From Pycnopodia helianthoides (Eukaryota > Echinodermata > Asteroidea > Forcipulatida > Asteriidae), in contig CM063247.1 of the NCBI GenBank assembly GCA_032158295.1, positions 9,180,675-9,244,674 of the forward strand: DNA of 64,000 bases, written 5' to 3'. The position numbers were made by a program, and so were the translations under genes. Below are positions 61,063 to 64,000 of this stretch, piece by piece (positions within the stretch are counted from its first letter, which is position 1; each line of letters begins with the position of its first letter). Below the pieces are notes generated by a model that was not told where the DNA came from, searched no databases, and was given only the letters and a program-made list of their open reading frames with translations.

Positions 61063-63639
61063 CTGTGGGATGCAAACAATAACAAAAGACCAGTTACACC
61101 CCCAAACTCTCACTACGTACGAAATTTCGGCATAATTGAATCGCAGACTGTCGGTTTCTTTAAAAATGTGCATACAGCTTGGTATGTCTGGTTTCAATAC
61201 CAAACCACTGAATCAATCAAATCAGTCAAATTAATCAAAATTTGGTCAAACTTGCATGAACACAAAATTCGAAGACATTCATGGAAGGTCAAGGGTATAT
61301 TCCTTCGGGTATCAAGGAACAATACGATATAAGTTAGTTCAATCTATTTCCCTGAAAGATAACTGGATCTGAGTTAGCATTTAATTGTTTGGGAAAACTT
61401 GTACAGCACCCTTTTGCGAATTTACGCTGACTGTGTTGCGCAAACCGAAGTTAAGGTTATATTTTAAAGCGGAATATTTCATAAGTGCTTCGTTACTTAG
61501 CGCGAAAACAGACCCTGTGTTGCATGGATTTTACGTGATGTTGCGTGGCGTCGCCTGGACAACGACGTCCCAGTTTCGCGCGGTTTGAGTACCATACTGC
61601 TACTGTTTTTAACTTTCAAAAAAACAAAATTATTTTTCCAAGATTTGCGACATTGGTTACAATTTCTAAATGTAGCTTCTTGTTTTTTTATATTAAAACC
61701 ATATTTAATTGCTGAAGTTTCAAAAAAACAATATTATTTTTCCAAGATTCGAGGTGCCCGGAAGTCCAACTCGCGAAAGCACGTACGCTCTCGAGGTCAA
61801 CTTACACAGTCTATAGCGACCGTGTTCTGTCATGAAATTACCCACAAAAAAAAAAAACATGTCAAGGAATATTGATGTGAATCATTTTACTCTAATTTTA
61901 AATGTTATTCCGACCATATTCATTTCAAAACAAACGCTGTTTATAGCCCAAGGGCGACCAATCCTTTTTTAAACTGTCTTTGTCTGTACCCACTAGTTCA
62001 GTAAACAGCAGTATGCCTGTAAAGAGTGCATACAAACCAAGCTTCAAAGAAATCATTCACAGTGATCCTCATTGCAAAAGTTTGAATTTTAACTTGTTGG
62101 TATTCGTGAAAGGCCACTATCCTCACGTCGTGTTTTGGGACCCCATCAAATAAATATAACAAACCTGTGAAAATTAAAGCTCAATTGGTCATCAGTGTAA
62201 CTGGAGAACATCACTGTTGTCACACTGTATTCAAACACCGGGTTGCGGACTCAGAGAGATCATAAAACCAATTGCTGTACTCATTTCTTTAAAAACAAAG
62301 TATAGCACTTCAGGATTTTTAGCAAGTCTTCATGATCATCGGATTTGAATTTCGCCCGGTTGTCCGTCGGTACCATTCACCATGACCATCTTTATAACAT
62401 GCTGGTACCGTGTAATACTTGCAAGTTATGTGTAAATCTGTGGAATTTATTTTTTTTTATTTTTTTTTATTTATTTTTTTTTTTTTTTCAATCTTACCAT
62501 AGCTCCGTAATCTTACCAATGCTGGGCACACCCTTGATACAATTTGTTTTTCAAAAAAGGTACCAAAACATTTGCAATTTCACAAGCTTTTAGTAAACTT
62601 CCTCAGATCATGTAACCTGTGACATCACACGTTTGTTGTTCAATTATACGCAGGAACCACCTTGACTGAATGTTGACTGGTCCTCAGGTGCAATAACTGG
62701 CATTGGTTAAAAAGGAATTATGCATTTTGTAAGTTTTCTATCAAACCCTAAGATTTGTTACTAAAATATTATAGGCCTGTCTCAACAAGAACGCCCACAT
62801 CATAGGAAAACATTGCCCGCATGTTTTTGTCAAGCAACAGGCAGTGAAATTGATAGCTACGACGCAATTACTTACCAAAATCTGGTTATAGTAATATATA
62901 GCTAGTCATTTTTTCCCCTCTCACTGACAGTTAATCTACAATCTATTTTATGCAAATTCATCCGTTCGTGCCCAACATTAATTATTTTAAATCCATCAAT
63001 TTTATTTTATTGTGTAACTTCCAATAGTGAGATTAAGTTCATACTTAAAAATCATACCAGAAACTAATCAATGTCTTTGTACCATTATGTGGCTTTGTCA
63101 TACCGACAGCCAATTTGCATTAATTGACATAGTCTCCAATTATGAATGAGATATGAGATTAACGTCTGCTAATTAAAAACGGGGTTTTTTTTCAAAATAA
63201 TTTACCTGATCATTATTCATCATTGCCAACCATTTGTTTTCCAGAACCGGATATCGACACACAAAACGAAAGTTACGAAAGCTCTTGTACATTTTTTTCT
63301 TTGTACTGGTGTAACTTTCTTTGACAAGTAAGATTAAATAAAGTTATGCAAATAGAAGGGGGGAAAACAAATCATGGTTGGGCTTTAACTAGAAATACGT
63401 GTGGTGGGAATTGTTGTGGTCTTGTTTTCATTTTTAAAGTTCGCAAAAAGGGATTTCGACAGATAACACGTAAAAAAGGTTTGTTTTCAAAGAATATGAA
63501 AACGAACTAATTTTTCCTTCACTAAACTTACAAAACATATATGTGGTAGTAATTTGGGGTTATCCCCCAAAAAAAATTAATGAAAAGATGAAGAAAAAAA
63601 AATTAGGCTAGTTCTCTCCGAATAAATTTCAAGTTAACA
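61063..63639. other. sequence upstream of the first visible dri exon
   Basis: Presumably intron. A roughly 110-bp-spaced doublet TTTCAAAAAAACAA...TTTTTCCAAGATT occurs at 61615 and 61720. T-rich run at 62449-62490. No further dri exon recognised. Confidence 0.4.
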
Positions 63640-64000
63640 TTCAGGATTGGCTGACAAAATTGTCGCAAACCGTGTTTTGTCTGATCGACCCATAAACACG
63701 AAATTCCAACCCGGCCAGTGCAAATTTGGGCTTAATCCGTTGCACAGTTTCAGCATGTAAACACATTGTCCTTAATTTTGGTCTAACCGAAATCAGCCGT
63801 TGCGTTGTTTGTTTGTTTGTTTGTTTGTTTGTTTGTTTGGTTTTTTTTTTGGGGGGGGGTCATAGGTTTTCCTGTTCATTTTTCTCGAATATGACTTCGT
63901 TTCAGAGGGAACTATTCAACAGGAAAAAAAAGATTTTAGTATGAACTTTATAATCAGTAAGCTTTCAGACTAAAACTATCCTTACAAATCCTGTATAATA
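63640..64000. mobile_element. second MITE family, copy D, at window edge
   Basis: Reverse orientation; starts TTCAGGATTGGCTGACAAAA and ends AATCCTGTATAATA exactly at the window end. It contains an internal (GTTT)n run at about 63805-63840. Confidence 0.65.

Noticed and set aside
61063..61203. Extension of the first visible dri exon upstream to a Met at 61203
   Set aside because: A strong acceptor at 61063-61065 and loss of dri-like composition above it indicate intron.

Overview
The window is eukaryotic: AT-rich, intron-dominated, full of short interspersed repeats, with coding islands bounded by GT/AG splice sites. It looks like an echinoderm, most likely a sea star. Two things support this: the main gene is a dead ringer (ARID3) orthologue, and several interspersed families resemble repeats I know from echinoderm genomes (for example 59849-60222, 757-947 and 35607-35780). 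The species call is inference.

Layout. One minus-strand gene, dead ringer (dri), covers almost the whole window. Six exons are visible, in transcription order 61062-60385, 36248-36176, 15231-15048, 6791-6571, 4032-3817 and 2074-1917. Their splice phases agree and they encode about 509 residues: an acidic and Ser/Pro-rich N-terminal region, a complete ARID DNA-binding domain and a REKLES-type C-terminus. Introns are 24.1, 20.9, 8.3, 2.5 and 1.7 kb. Exons further 5' are outside the window or not recognised.

Nested gene. Inside the 24-kb dri intron, on the same strand, lies a second multi-exon gene (about 50454 to 40026). It combines a KMT5A-like SET methyltransferase domain, an acidic linker containing a 495-bp tandem duplication, two zinc-finger-like motifs, a Crypton-like tyrosine-recombinase core, a low-complexity Asn/Ser/Arg/Pro exon and a C-terminal Myb/SANT-like exon. 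A one-base insertion (44723-44725) puts the SET half and the recombinase half in different frames. This is the most interesting content of the window.

Everything else is intronic or flanking DNA. It holds at least ten minisatellite or complex tandem arrays, several of which create long artificial open frames; at least ten families of MITE-like inverted-repeat elements, including two four-copy families; tRNA-derived SINE-like pieces; a roughly 750-bp near-complete palindrome; a perfect 50-bp palindrome; and non-repetitive blocks that are candidate dri enhancers.

How the genes relate: both run on the minus strand, so the nested gene must be transcribed from its own promoter (a candidate is near 51193-51304) within the dri primary transcript's territory. 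No functional link between them is visible. No tRNA gene, rRNA, CRISPR or bacterial-type operon was seen.
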